DNA of 64,000 nucleotides from Melioribacter sp051488665 (GCF_051488665.1 NZ_JBPSEG010000003.1:329860-393859); one strand, 5' to 3'; positions 52,634 to 61,928 are shown, numbered from the stretch's first letter. Translations and numbers: made by a program. Notes: generated by a model from the sequence alone, not told the origin.

Positions 52634-52990
52634 AAACCCGGAGGGCTGACATTACTATAGACACAGAATCATCAACATAGACATAACCCGGGACGGGTGA
52701 CATAAAGCTTCGCGGCGATTGCTATTTCACCCCTTCGGGGTTTAGATTTCTGTCCGGTCTGTCTCGTTACAATCATTTCACCCCTACGGGGTTGGTGGGT
52801 CATAAATTTTCGATGCTCTAAAATATTTTTTCTTATTTCATTATCGCCCGGCTATTGCTCTGGGCAAAATATAAACCCGGAGGGTTGGCATAACTATAGA
52901 CACAGAATCATCAATCATAGACAAAAACCCGGGACGGGTGACATAAGGTTTTGCAATGATAGCTATGTCATGCCTGCGGGATTTCGGTTT
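52634..52990. repeat. second block of REP-like palindromes; no gene in 52498-53042
   Basis: Two near-identical composites of about 75 bp (52634-52706 and 52872-52946) contain CCCGGAGGG, CATTACTATAGACACAGAA or CATAACTATAGACACAGAA, and CCCGGGACGGGTGACATAA. They are reverse-oriented copies of the 13011-13087 composite. TTTCACCCCTTCGGGGTT (52725) and TTTCACCCCTACGGGGTT (52776) are also present. Apart from these I see nothing gene-like. The block lies at the edge of the AT-rich cassette region. Confidence 0.8.
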
Positions 52991-53042
52991 GTGGACGGGT
53001 TATATGTGTGTAGAATTTTCTTATACATCAAATTTAGACTAA

Positions 53043-54101
53043 TCATTTAACACATTTAAAATCATTAAAAAAATCGACAAGCTCTTTTAACTCATCTTCA
53101 GTTTTAATAATGCCAAAATTAGCAAAAGCTTCCTTTAGAAGATTGAAATCCTTCTCTTTTGAATAATCATTAAAATACTTTTTCACATTTCCAGAATAAT
53201 TTTGATTTACATCTAACATCATCATTTTTGTATTGCATGAAAAGTCGAATTCATCAAGTTTGAAATATTTGATATTTTGTGCGGTTTTGGTTCTGTAATA
53301 AACAGTCTTTTTTTTAATATCAATAACTATGTTCCATTGTGTGCAGGGATGTTGTGACATCTTATCTAAGACATCAAATGAAAAATCGACATCAAATGAA
53401 AAATCAATGTAATTATTGTCATTAATATTTGGCTCAAGTAGCATATTGCTTCCTATTTGAAATCTTTTATTGGAGATATAAGGGTCGTTTTCAGGTATAA
53501 CTCCCTTCTTATAGTTGGATAAACAATTAGCATATTTTTCATTCGTTAGCACCTGAACCGGTAATTTTTCATTAAAATAGTAAATCATTTTTCCGTCTTG
53601 GCATTGAACCACTAGTGATTTTCCATTGCTGTCACAGATCAAATATTGATCCTGTGTGTTTATAATTCTAATGTCTTTTTCAACCGCCATTACCTCTTCA
53701 ATGGTTGAACAATTGTCTAAAAGGTATTGAATCCAAAAATTACCCGATAATCCGGGCCTCTCATCAGTCTCGGGCCCTTTACTATTGGGTAATCCAACCG
53801 TGCTTACCGTAAGTCCCTTTTCATTTATACCATATTGAGAGTACTCTCTGCAGCAATAAGTAAATGAAATACTTCCATATTTGGATATCCAATTTGTATA
53901 TTCTCCATGAATATTTGGCCAGTCGCTTTTCTTTAAAATATTCCTTTTATTAACAATTATGTGTCCATTAACCTTTCTGCAAGCATCGGTATTGGCGGCT
54001 AAAATTATTTGTCCGTTTTTTGTATAAGTGAATGCCGAACAAGATAATCCCTTTGTCGGAATAAACGAAATCAGAACAAATATCAAAATTACATAATTCA
54101 T
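53043..54101 (-). CDS. linear amide C-N hydrolase (choloylglycine-hydrolase/Ntn family), secreted
   Basis: 352 residues. The signal peptide MNYVILIFVLISFIPTKGLS is followed directly by Cys (CSAFTYTKNGQIILAANTDACRK), the N-terminal nucleophile of the Ntn family. NEKGLTVSTVGLPNSKG, VEAVMAVEKDI-type and WNIVIDIKKKTVYYRTKTAQNIK match the acyl-CoA:6-aminopenicillanate/choloylglycine family. The substrate could be an N-acyl amide, bile-salt analogue or acyl-homoserine lactone. AT-rich composition unlike the left flank, and the attC-like repeat just right of its start, suggest it is a cassette gene. It has its own signal. Confidence 0.8.
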   Translation of the reverse strand: MNYVILIFVLISFIPTKGLSCSAFTYTKNGQIILAANTDACRKVNGHIIVNKRNILKKSDWPNIHGEYTNWISKYGSISFTYCCREYSQYGINEKGLTVSTVGLPNSKGPETDERPGLSGNFWIQYLLDNCSTIEEVMAVEKDIRIINTQDQYLICDSNGKSLVVQCQDGKMIYYFNEKLPVQVLTNEKYANCLSNYKKGVIPENDPYISNKRFQIGSNMLLEPNINDNNYIDFSFDVDFSFDVLDKMSQHPCTQWNIVIDIKKKTVYYRTKTAQNIKYFKLDEFDFSCNTKMMMLDVNQNYSGNVKKYFNDYSKEKDFNLLKEAFANFGIIKTEDELKELVDFFNDFKCVK

Positions 54102-54133
54102 TGTAGTTTATATTTAATTTGAAGTTCTTTTAT

Positions 54134-54230
54134 GGCACATTACGGTTTAAATATAGTGCTCACCTAATTTTGAAAATATTATTTTTCAAGTTGCAGCAAA
54201 TTGCGACATGCAATATATTTTTTGTTGGCG
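54134..54230 (-). repeat. attC-like inverted repeat A
   Basis: Degenerate member of the series. The right arm ends TTTTTTTGTTGGCGG and the arms AATATAGTGC / GCAATATATT match in 8 of 10 positions. The GTTGGCG end equals those of sites F and G. It lies between the Ntn hydrolase gene and the next cassette gene. Confidence 0.45.
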
Positions 54231-54238
54231 GTATGTTA

Positions 54239-54901
54239 TTATTCAATAAATTCAATTTTATCTTCTGGTTTAAGAGCATATCTACTAATTAAGTATCTAA
54301 CTTTTCTTTCATTTGGTTCGGGTAAGTTATCACGATAATTATTAGGTAATTCTTCTAAAAACTGTTGATTAATCTCTTCCGGTAAAAGAACACCAATATT
54401 CGAAATTTCTTGTTTTATTGAAGTTAATTCGTTTCTAATTTCATTTTGTGAGAGATTATTTAGATTTCTTTCTAATTTATCAATTCTATCATAGATATTA
54501 TAAATTCGTCCAGAGAATCCCCTTCGTCTTTCAGAGCGAATTATTTTTTGTCCAATTGGTTGTTCATTTTGAGAATAGTGAATAACATATTCAGACAAGT
54601 TTCTAACATCATTAATAATTTCACGGATTCCTTGTCTAAAACTTCCATAATTACCAATTCCAATATAAATTGTTGCTATCAATCCCCAAATCTTAATTTT
54701 CGTCTTTAAAGAACCTTCGTCAAATTCAATCGAAATTTTTACTTTCCGTTCCTTTAATAACTCTCTTGATATTTCTTTTAATATATAAGAATAAATATCG
54801 GTTAATAATTTTTTGTTGTCTTCAGTGAACTCTAAGTTAAGTTTTAAATAGGTTTCACCTATTTCGAAAAATCCTGGTTTTTTCTCTAAATATTTAATCA
54901 T
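54239..54901 (-). CDS. hypothetical protein (cassette gene)
   Basis: 220 residues, not recognised. The N-terminal half is a mixed alpha/beta region (EIGETYLKLNLEFTEDNKKLLTDIY, VKISIEFDEGSLKTKIKIWG). A short hydrophobic helix (LIATIYIGIGN) and a coiled-coil-prone segment (IYDRIDKLERNLNNLSQNEIRNELTSIK) follow. There is no signal peptide. It is flanked by attC-like sites A and B and is alone in its cassette. No function is offered. Confidence 0.65.
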   Translation of the reverse strand: MIKYLEKKPGFFEIGETYLKLNLEFTEDNKKLLTDIYSYILKEISRELLKERKVKISIEFDEGSLKTKIKIWGLIATIYIGIGNYGSFRQGIREIINDVRNLSEYVIHYSQNEQPIGQKIIRSERRRGFSGRIYNIYDRIDKLERNLNNLSQNEIRNELTSIKQEISNIGVLLPEEINQQFLEELPNNYRDNLPEPNERKVRYLISRYALKPEDKIEFIE

Positions 54902-54925
54902 ATCAATTACCTTTTCTTAATTACC

Positions 54926-54990
54926 ACCAAACGGTTTTGTGTATGGTTTCGTCCCGAATTGTCGGGATGCACTATACACATTGTCGTAAC
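54926..54990 (-). repeat. attC-like inverted repeat B (compact, 65 bp)
   Basis: Outer arms GTGTATGGT / ACTATACAC and an inner hairpin TCCCGA-ATTG-TCGGGA, ending TTGTCGTAAC. It is the shortest site of the series, with a fully palindromic stem-loop of classical attC size, between two single-gene cassettes. Confidence 0.55.
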
Positions 54991-54997
54991 TAGTGCT

Positions 54998-56260
54998 TTA
55001 TTGCTTTAGTATTACTTTTAATAAGTAATCTTCATAATTTTCGTTTTGCATTTTATTTCCAATCGCAATCGCATTTTCCTTGTATTTTTCGTTATGTAGT
55101 AAATCTAAAACTCCTTTTTCGAAACTTTTAATAGAGAATTTCTTTATAGACACTCCTTTAGGTCCAACTTTTAATTTTGTAAGTAAGTCATTCCATATAT
55201 GTTGGTCTAGAATATGAGGGATAATCATAGTTGCACAACCATATTTCAGTGCTGTATGTAAAGTACCAGAACCTCCATGATGAATTGCCGCATACATTTT
55301 GGGTAGAATCCAACCGTAAGGGATAGTATCTAAAAATAAAACGTGGTCTGGGCATTCCTGAACCTTAACTAAGCCACCCGATGCTGTATTGATAATCGCA
55401 GGAATTTTATGCTTTGTCAATATTGATAAAATTTCTTTTGTTTTTTGTTCAGGATTCGGATTTGTCATACTACCAAAAGTGATAAACAATATTTTATCGT
55501 GTTTAGATATAAAAGCTTCCAATTTTTTTGAAGGCTTCCAATCTGAATTTACATCTTTCTCATGATACCCAACTATGTGAACATTTTCTGGCCAATCTGA
55601 TGGTTTAGGGAATAAACTTGGCGAAATGGTATAAATCATTTCTTCCACTCGTAAAATATGTTTTTTAATAATTGAGTAGTTAACTTTTATTCCAAGTTGC
55701 TTATGGTATCTTTTTGTTGAGCTTAAAATAGTTTTAAATAAGAAGAAATTTGAGAAACGATAAGTGAATTTATTAAGCGTAACTCCTAAATCACTTCCCA
55801 TTCCTAAAGAGGCATGACTCCCTGTTTCATGCATTGTGCAAGGCAACGGACTTAATAATGTTGTTTTACCAGGATTCTTAATCCCCCATATCATTGGATA
55901 TAAGCACTTCTGATTATAAACTACAATGTCAGGCTGCTTTTCTTCAATCAAATCATGTTGTTGAGTAATAACTTCTTTTTGCATAGCTTGAGAAGTTCTC
56001 AACATCCAAATCAGAGCTCCTATTTTCTGAAAAACATTCCCTTTTCCTCCGAGTACAATTTTAGCTTTCTCTCCTTCAAGCAATTCCAAGAACTTCTCAC
56101 TTAATCCATAAAATTCATATTTCGACTCATTCACCAGTTTTTTAAATTGAACTGGAAACGCACAAACTACATTATGTCCCTTTTTATGTAATTTTTCTGC
56201 TATTGCCAAAAAAGGTTCAATATCTCCTCTTGTTCCCAATGATAATAAAATGGCTTTCAT
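54998..56260 (-). CDS. glycosyltransferase family 1 (UDP-glucosyl/glucuronosyl type)
   Basis: 420 residues. The N-terminal MKAILLSLGTRGDIEPFLAIAEKLHKKGHNV is the GT1/sterol-glucosyltransferase-type acceptor domain. The C-terminal GT-B donor site is ITFGSMTNPNPEQKTKEIL, DTIPYGWILPKMYAAIHHGGSGTLHTALKYG and PHILDQHIWNDLL. It transfers a sugar to a small lipophilic or antibiotic-like acceptor, unknown here. It is a single-gene cassette between sites B and C. Confidence 0.85.
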   Translation of the reverse strand: MKAILLSLGTRGDIEPFLAIAEKLHKKGHNVVCAFPVQFKKLVNESKYEFYGLSEKFLELLEGEKAKIVLGGKGNVFQKIGALIWMLRTSQAMQKEVITQQHDLIEEKQPDIVVYNQKCLYPMIWGIKNPGKTTLLSPLPCTMHETGSHASLGMGSDLGVTLNKFTYRFSNFFLFKTILSSTKRYHKQLGIKVNYSIIKKHILRVEEMIYTISPSLFPKPSDWPENVHIVGYHEKDVNSDWKPSKKLEAFISKHDKILFITFGSMTNPNPEQKTKEILSILTKHKIPAIINTASGGLVKVQECPDHVLFLDTIPYGWILPKMYAAIHHGGSGTLHTALKYGCATMIIPHILDQHIWNDLLTKLKVGPKGVSIKKFSIKSFEKGVLDLLHNEKYKENAIAIGNKMQNENYEDYLLKVILKQ

Positions 56261-56304
56261 AATCTTTTCAATTTCTATTTGTGCAGAATGTTTCCTTGCA
56301 TTAG

Positions 56305-56435
56305 ATACAACGGTCTGGCTATGCGTAGTGCGGGATTTTTTGCACTTACTTTCATTTTTGTACTACCGTTTATTTTATTAATATTTGTTTCATTTATAGA
56401 AATTAGCCCGCAATTACTTATACGCAATGTTAGGC
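56305..56435 (-). repeat. attC-like inverted repeat C
   Basis: Left arm TGGCTATGCGTAGTGCGGG (56316-56334) and right arm near CCCGCAATTACTTATACGCA (56407-56426). On the - strand the outer end reads GCCTAAC, a perfect integron R'' box (RYYYAAC). Confidence 0.65.
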
Positions 56436-56445
56436 AGTGTCCTTT

Positions 56446-58715
56446 TTACTCGCCAATTAAACCTTTCCAGTGTAATTTATCATTTTCTTTAATATGGTTT
56501 AATAATTCTTTGATAACACCCTCTAGTTGCAAAATTTTATCATCGTGCTGTTGAATTTTCTCAAATTGATTTTGATGAGAAAACCAGTGTAATAGTTTAG
56601 TATTATAAGTGGGCTTGTCTTCTGGATTAAATACAGTTTTAACTCTATTATCGACTTCTTGTTCACTCGGGTATTTCATCAAAGTATATAACTCAAGAAA
56701 TCTTCGAACAGCATTTGGTAGAATTAATAAATTAGTAAAATCTTCTTTATTATTTAAGTTATTAAATTCATAAATTATATGAAACAATCCAACATATTCA
56801 GATTTATATAAGCTAAATGAATTAGGTAATTTCTTTATTATTGCAGTATTATCATCATTTCGCCTAATAAAATATAAGGGGCGTTTATCTTCGGATGTAC
56901 TCTTTTGAATTCTTCCAAAGAGCTTAGTATCTAACATTACTGAAAAGAATTCAAAATTATGAGTTGATATAAATAATTGCGCAAAGTCATCTTCTTTAAA
57001 AAATCGATTTAATAACTCTCTTACTTGAAAAATATGATTACTGTCTAAACTTGAAATTGGATCATCAATAAATATTATTGTGTTAGGCAATTTGGGAGGA
57101 TCGTCATTACGCAACGCTTTTAACTCTGTTAAAAAATAAGCAAATGCAATAGCGGATTTCTCACCTTCGCTTAAATCACTTGCAGGATGCCCGCCTCGTT
57201 CAAGAGTAAATTTATCATTTCTTATCTCTATTTTATATCATCACGATGTAAAAGAATCTTTAAAATTTCATTTAGTTCTTTTTGACCTTTTACTGTACTT
57301 TTTAACTGTGTTTCAAGTTCTAATTTAGCGGAATCGTTTGCAAATATTTTTGATTCGATATTTGTAATAATTTCTACTGCGCGGTTTTTATTTTTCTCTT
57401 TTGTAATATAGTCTTCTTCCCTTAAATATTCGGCAACATAATGATTCAATATCTTTTCTAATGCTTGCATCTTATTATTATCGAATTCAGAAATCCAATC
57501 ATTGTGAGCTTTAACCGATTTTTTTATTGATTCAAAATCCTCATTTAAACTAACGACTTCAATTTCGGTAGCCTGAATGTTGTTAAAAAGTTGAGAATTT
57601 TTTCGTTTTAAATCATTTTCTAGAATTGACAATTGAACTTCGTATTTCTTTGCAGTTTCTTTGTAATTGTCAATGGATTTTTGATAATCTTCTTGGAAAC
57701 TAGGAGCTAAATTCTTTTTATCAAAAAAATTAATTTCAATTTTTTTTCGTTCCGATGTAATACTTTCTAGTGTTCTTGTAATTGCACTTTGGATTTCTTG
57801 CAGTTTTTTAGAATAGTACGAATTCAAATCATCAATTCTATTATCTGGCAAGGTTTTGGTGCAGAACTTACATTCGGTAGAATCCTTATGTAATTTTAAA
57901 CCAATTTGTACCCAATTAAATAATTCTTCATTCTCATCTAATTCAGGAAAAGAGATTGATTTTGGAGCTGTGTCCTCTAATATAGATTTTACTTTTTTCG
58001 CTAGTGTTTCAAGATTCTCTTGAAAACTAAAATCTTCCTTTTGTGTTTCATAAGTGTTTTCTGCAATTGCTTCCGCTTTTGCTTTATCCCTTTCCTCATC
58101 AGAAAGGATATATTCTTCAATATTTACTTTTATTCTATTTGTAATTTCTAGGATTGTACCTTTATTTAACTTGTTTTGGTCTAATTTGTTGTTTAGGTAA
58201 TTCTCTCTAATTTCTTTTGCTTTTAATGAAAATTTTCCATTTAGTTTGTTGTATTTTTCAAATTCATCAATATACTGGCTTTTCAAGCATTCAGCTCTTT
58301 TATTTAAAATTTGATTATATTTACAAATTTTTTTAATCTTTTTATCTAATTCACCAGATGGGTCACCAAGAAAAAATGATATAGGTTGAATATCAGAATA
58401 TGGATTATCCCAAGTGAAAATTCGTTTGATATAGTTTGTATTGAATACTTTTACATCGAATGGAAAGTTTTCTAATTCATTTTCACCGTAATCTTTATTA
58501 ACATTCTCTTTAAAGATAATAATATTGAACTCTGAACCAGCAAAAAATTTGTCTTTATCTTTAAACTCTAAGTTTTGAAAAAGTTTTGATAGTGTAGTTT
58601 TGCCAGAATAATTCCATCCATATATCAAATTTTTCTTTTTGAAATCATCCAACCCATTCCAAGAAAAGTCTTTAAAAATTCCAAAATTTTTAATTTTATT
58701 AATTCTTAGTATCAT
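56446..58715 (-). pseudogene. RloC/PrrC-like AAA ATPase, interrupted by one frameshift
   Basis: Two frames form one gene. The first (58715 to 57228, 495 residues) starts MILRINKIKNFGIFKDF with Walker A GWNYSGKT (33-40), long coiled coils and a zinc-hook-like CKFC (C282, C285). It ends DDIK-stop at an AAAA run. The other frame continues from there: KFTLERGGHPASDLSEGEKSAIAF (ABC signature) and IIFIDDPISSLDSNH (Walker B), then RRFLELYTLMKYP and SH near the end. Adding one A to the run fuses them to about 756 residues. This resembles AAA_13/RloC-PrrC defence ATPases. It could be a real mutation, phase variation or sequencing error. Confidence 0.7.
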
Positions 58716-58737
58716 CGATTATCCATTTTTTAATACC

Positions 58738-58868
58738 ACCTAACGTTTTGACTATGCCCTGTAGGGGATTATATATCAGTTTCGTTTCAATTTATCAACT
58801 AATTTTATTACTTGCATTATCTTTCAATTTTCCATAAAAACCCTTATTGGGTATAGCCTTTGTTATGC
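58738..58868 (-). repeat. attC-like inverted repeat D
   Basis: Left end ACCTAAC (58738), whose - strand form GTTAGGT is a perfect core site (GTTRRRY). The arms are GACTATGCCC and GGGTATAGCC. The right end is TTTGTTATGCC. It separates the RloC-like cassette from the next. Confidence 0.65.
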
Positions 58869-58894
58869 CCTGTGTTTTATTCAGTCTTTATTAT

Positions 58895-59359
58895 TTATGG
58901 GTCTACAAAAACAAATGCAACTCCTAATCCACCAATTGCTGGATGAATAAATCCACCGATACCTAAGCATACAGCAATGAAAAATTTTGCAGTCCTTCCG
59001 CCTCTAAAATCAAACATTCTATTTAAAAAATCACTTTTCATTTCAAGTGCATCATCAAGATTTTGGGGTATATTCATAATTCGTTTTGGCAATTCAATAG
59101 ATGTAATATTTTCTTTTAGAAGGTCAGCTAATTTTCTTGATTTACTAAGGATTATTTTTCCAGTTTGTTTGCTAAACTCAAGAATCTTAGCGATATAATC
59201 CCCTAAGAAATTAATCATTGGGCTCATTGAAATATAAAAATCATGTTTCGAGAACATTTTTAAATATTTCCCATAATAATCTTCTTGTTCAGTTTTGATG
59301 TTTTCATAGGAAATAGGCTTAATTGTCATTGTTTCTATATTGCTATGAAACAATTTCAT
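58895..59359 (-). CDS. hypothetical protein (cassette gene)
   Basis: 154 residues from the ATG at 59359, not recognised. It is mostly helical. A short C-terminal hydrophobic pair (AKFFIAVCLGIGGFIHPAIGGLGVAFVFV) suggests membrane association. The reading frame is open upstream to the 8-bp target duplication left by the IS, so the insertion lies within about 35 bp upstream of its start and may have removed its promoter or start region. No function can be given. Confidence 0.55.
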   Translation of the reverse strand: MKLFHSNIETMTIKPISYENIKTEQEDYYGKYLKMFSKHDFYISMSPMINFLGDYIAKILEFSKQTGKIILSKSRKLADLLKENITSIELPKRIMNIPQNLDDALEMKSDFLNRMFDFRGGRTAKFFIAVCLGIGGFIHPAIGGLGVAFVFVDP

Positions 59360-59392
59360 ATTTTCATCTTCAAACCTCCTCCCATATCCATA

Positions 59393-60782
59393 GGCATAAA
59401 GTCAAATTTAGTTGAAATTCAGAGACCCCATTATTTTTAAGCTACCTCTTCTTTCATAAGTTTTAATTCCGTTTTAATAGCAGAACGAAGCAAGGGTAAT
59501 TTTTCATAATTATTTACTCTTCTCACCTGCTTGCAGCAGGCAAGTCTTTCTTTCTATTTCCAATAACGATGCCGCTACCCACCTGGCTTTCATTTCAGAA
59601 TTCATCCAGCGTTTTACTTTTCTTATATATTTTGATAACTGCGAGTTTAAGTTCTCTATCAGATTTGTTGTCGTAAATGATCTGCCAAGGGCTTCAACTA
59701 ATCCAAGCCTGTGCATTGTTAATGTTTCCTCGAGCCCTTCTTCAAGCGAGTTGGCTGCCGTACGGTTCACCTTTTTTAACTCTTCCTTTATTTCGAGTAA
59801 TTTCTTCCGCGCTCTCTCATAATCAGGCTCATTATATGCTCTCTGGATTTTACCTCTATATATTGCCTTTTCTTCTTCTCTTAAGTAACTGACTACATTT
59901 TCCCTTTTATGCCACTGGCAGCGTTGCGTTAACGTAAATTTACCAAAGGTCTCTTTGACTGCCTTCTTTAACCCCTTTGAACCGTCTATAATGGTCAACA
60001 ATCCTTCCTCAAACCGGAAGTTCCTGCCTATTAAATTTTTTAACAGCCCTTTGATTGCCTCGCTATTCTCACTCGTCGTTTGTATAAATCCTAATGGCGC
60101 TTTGACTCCGCTCATCGTTATTCCTAAAGCGATTACTATATTTTCATGACTCAGATATTTACCATCTATTACCAATGCTATAAAATCATGCTCTCCCAAA
60201 TCCCTCTGCTCAAATTCCTCTAACAGCTTTTTGCTCTCCTCTATAAATGCCCGACTTATACTCGACTGACTTATTCCGAAACTCTCCAATACGCTTCTGG
60301 TTACTTCCTCGTAATCCCGCTGACTCAGACCTTTTATTATTTTCTTCAGTATTATTTCACTCGGTTTCGCTATCTCGTGGAGTAACTTGTAATAGGATGA
60401 TTCTTCCGTACGTCTCTCTTCTTTGTCATAAAATCGTGGAACCTCTACTCTTATTTTCTCTTCGCCTATTCTTATGCTGCCGGGATTGCTGCCCCATCGA
60501 CTATATCGATGACCCCGTTCATACTTCTCCCCCGTCTTTTCTTTTATTTCTTCTTTCATTAACTGATTATAGTGCAATTTTGCCATCTCTACAAAATTTT
60601 CAAACAATCCTAATTGTACTTCTTTTGGTTGACTTAGATACCATTCAAGATTTTCTCGGCTAATTTTACTATCTTTCATTTCAGAGACTCCTTTTAATTT
60701 TTTTTGTTAATTGCTTAAACAATATTACAAATTATTTGGAGTCTCTTCTTTTTTTATTTTCAACTAAGTTTGAATATACATC
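59393..60782 (-). mobile_element. IS256-family insertion sequence
   Basis: About 1390 bp between two copies of TATCCATA (59385-59392 and 60783-60790), an 8-bp target duplication as expected for this family. Terminal inverted repeats share TCAAAYTTAGTTGAAA (59402-59417, and its reverse complement 60758-60773), with looser similarity to the ends. It carries one complete transposase gene. It is inserted into the cassette between sites D and E. Confidence 0.82.
59510..60679 (-). CDS. IS256-family transposase
   Basis: 389 residues. The catalytic DDE triad has Asp in ALVIDGKYL and TIIDGSKGL and Glu in TTNLIENLNSQLSK. The motif CQWHKRENV is the IS256 C/H signature. The protein is complete and has no internal stop, so the element may still be active. 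The codon usage differs from the surrounding cassette genes, and it lies within terminal repeats with a target duplication. Confidence 0.92.
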   Translation of the reverse strand: MKDSKISRENLEWYLSQPKEVQLGLFENFVEMAKLHYNQLMKEEIKEKTGEKYERGHRYSRWGSNPGSIRIGEEKIRVEVPRFYDKEERRTEESSYYKLLHEIAKPSEIILKKIIKGLSQRDYEEVTRSVLESFGISQSSISRAFIEESKKLLEEFEQRDLGEHDFIALVIDGKYLSHENIVIALGITMSGVKAPLGFIQTTSENSEAIKGLLKNLIGRNFRFEEGLLTIIDGSKGLKKAVKETFGKFTLTQRCQWHKRENVVSYLREEEKAIYRGKIQRAYNEPDYERARKKLLEIKEELKKVNRTAANSLEEGLEETLTMHRLGLVEALGRSFTTTNLIENLNSQLSKYIRKVKRWMNSEMKARWVAASLLEIERKTCLLQAGEKSK

Positions 60783-60813
60783 TATCCATACCTGAAGAAT
60801 GTTAAGAAAGATT

Positions 60814-61047
60814 TTAAAATTCTCTATTTTTCTCATTTTCTTTTGAACGTTCAATCAGCCGTATCATATTATCTGGTAGATAAAAGATAATGTCAGTTTG
60901 CTTTATTCTTTTAAATCCTAAATAATAAAGAACAGATGGATCAAGAATTACTTCATTATATTCAAATGAGAAATGTCCGTGTCCATGAAAGTGAAAATGA
61001 TTTCTACCATTTCCGTAAAAATCAATATCAAAATACATAGCTGTCAT
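60814..61047 (-). CDS. hypothetical protein, His-rich start (cassette gene)
   Basis: 77 residues, not recognised. NHFHFHGHGHFSFEYNE is a striking His/Phe-alternating stretch that may bind metal. The remainder (YYLGFKRIKQTDIIFYLPDNMIRLIER) looks like a small strand-helix unit. It lies between the IS right end and attC-like site E. The IS has split the cassette from the gene at 58895. Confidence 0.5.
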   Translation of the reverse strand: MTAMYFDIDFYGNGRNHFHFHGHGHFSFEYNEVILDPSVLYYLGFKRIKQTDIIFYLPDNMIRLIERSKENEKNREF

Positions 61048-61100
61048 TTGTTTTTTAAATAATCAATTTATTAAGTACCATAGTCATTCCTATACATAGG

Positions 61101-61234
61101 GCACAACGGTCTGGCTATGCGTAGTGCGGTTTTTTGAAACTCCATACTTTCAATTTATCACTAATTTTATTTATTGTTAGAATATTCATAATTAGAACCT
61201 TACCCGCCTTACGTATAGCCTTTGCTGTGTGGCG
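61101..61234 (-). repeat. attC-like inverted repeat E
   Basis: Left arm CTGGCTATGCGTAGTGCGG and right arm CCGCCTTACGTATAGCC, with start GCACAAC and end TTTGCTGTGTGGCG. It is the same family as C and F. Confidence 0.65.
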
Positions 61235-61928
61235 TTATATTTTAACACCGTTTGGATTGGCCTGTATCAGTTCAATTGCATATTCAATATTGTAGGCAAT
61301 TATTAAACCTATGTTTGTTCTTATTTTATATTGAGTTTCTACACCATTGTCATATACCGAATCTTCTACATAACGATATCCAGAAATTACTCCTGCAATT
61401 TTATATCGATTTTGGTTAGGTTGGGTAAAAACAACAGGTCCTCCAGAAAAACCAGGATTGTTAATTCCATCCAATAACATATAATTACCTTGCCCATCGT
61501 TAAGTATTGCTGAAAGTGTTGCTTTTTTTACAAGTGGTAAAGGGAAGTTTCTATTTATTTCACTATGTTCTGCATCGGCTATTTGATAAGGGAATCCTAA
61601 AAAGAATGTATCTTGTCCAAGTACTATACCATTAGATGAAGGTTCTAATTCAAGATTTGCAAGTATTTGATTAATAGAAATTACGGAAACGTCTGCTGTT
61701 GCATGATGACCAGTTAAGTTAGCTTGCAAATACCCAATTACCATTGTAATAAAGTTCAAAATTTGTGCCATCAGCCAATCCTTCTATTACATGCCTAGCT
61801 GTTACTAAATATTGTCTGCCTTCATAATCTATGGCAAAACAGGTGCCTGACCCTTCTCCATATTTTATATGGAAAACTCTCGTGTAAACATTTGTAGTTA
61901 TCATATTTTTAAAATTTATGCCACACAA
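61235..61928 (-). pseudogene. trypsin-like serine protease, interrupted by a frameshift
   Basis: Two overlapping frames together give a trypsin-like protease. The first (start at 61928) has GSGTCFAIDYEGRQYLVTARHVIEG (catalytic His) and ends VFAS-stop at 61719-61721. The second continues NLTGHHATADVSVISINQIL (catalytic Asp) and NNPGFSGGPVVF (catalytic Ser), ending at 61235. One extra T near 61719-61722 separates them; removing it would give VFASNLTGHH. All three catalytic residues are present. It is a cassette gene between sites E and F. It may be a real inactivation, a sequencing error, or recoding. Confidence 0.68.

Noticed and set aside
56279..56554. Plus-strand frame of 91 residues at attC-like site C
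   Set aside because: It overlaps the repeat and the end of the RloC-like gene, has no ribosome-binding site and resembles repeat sequence.
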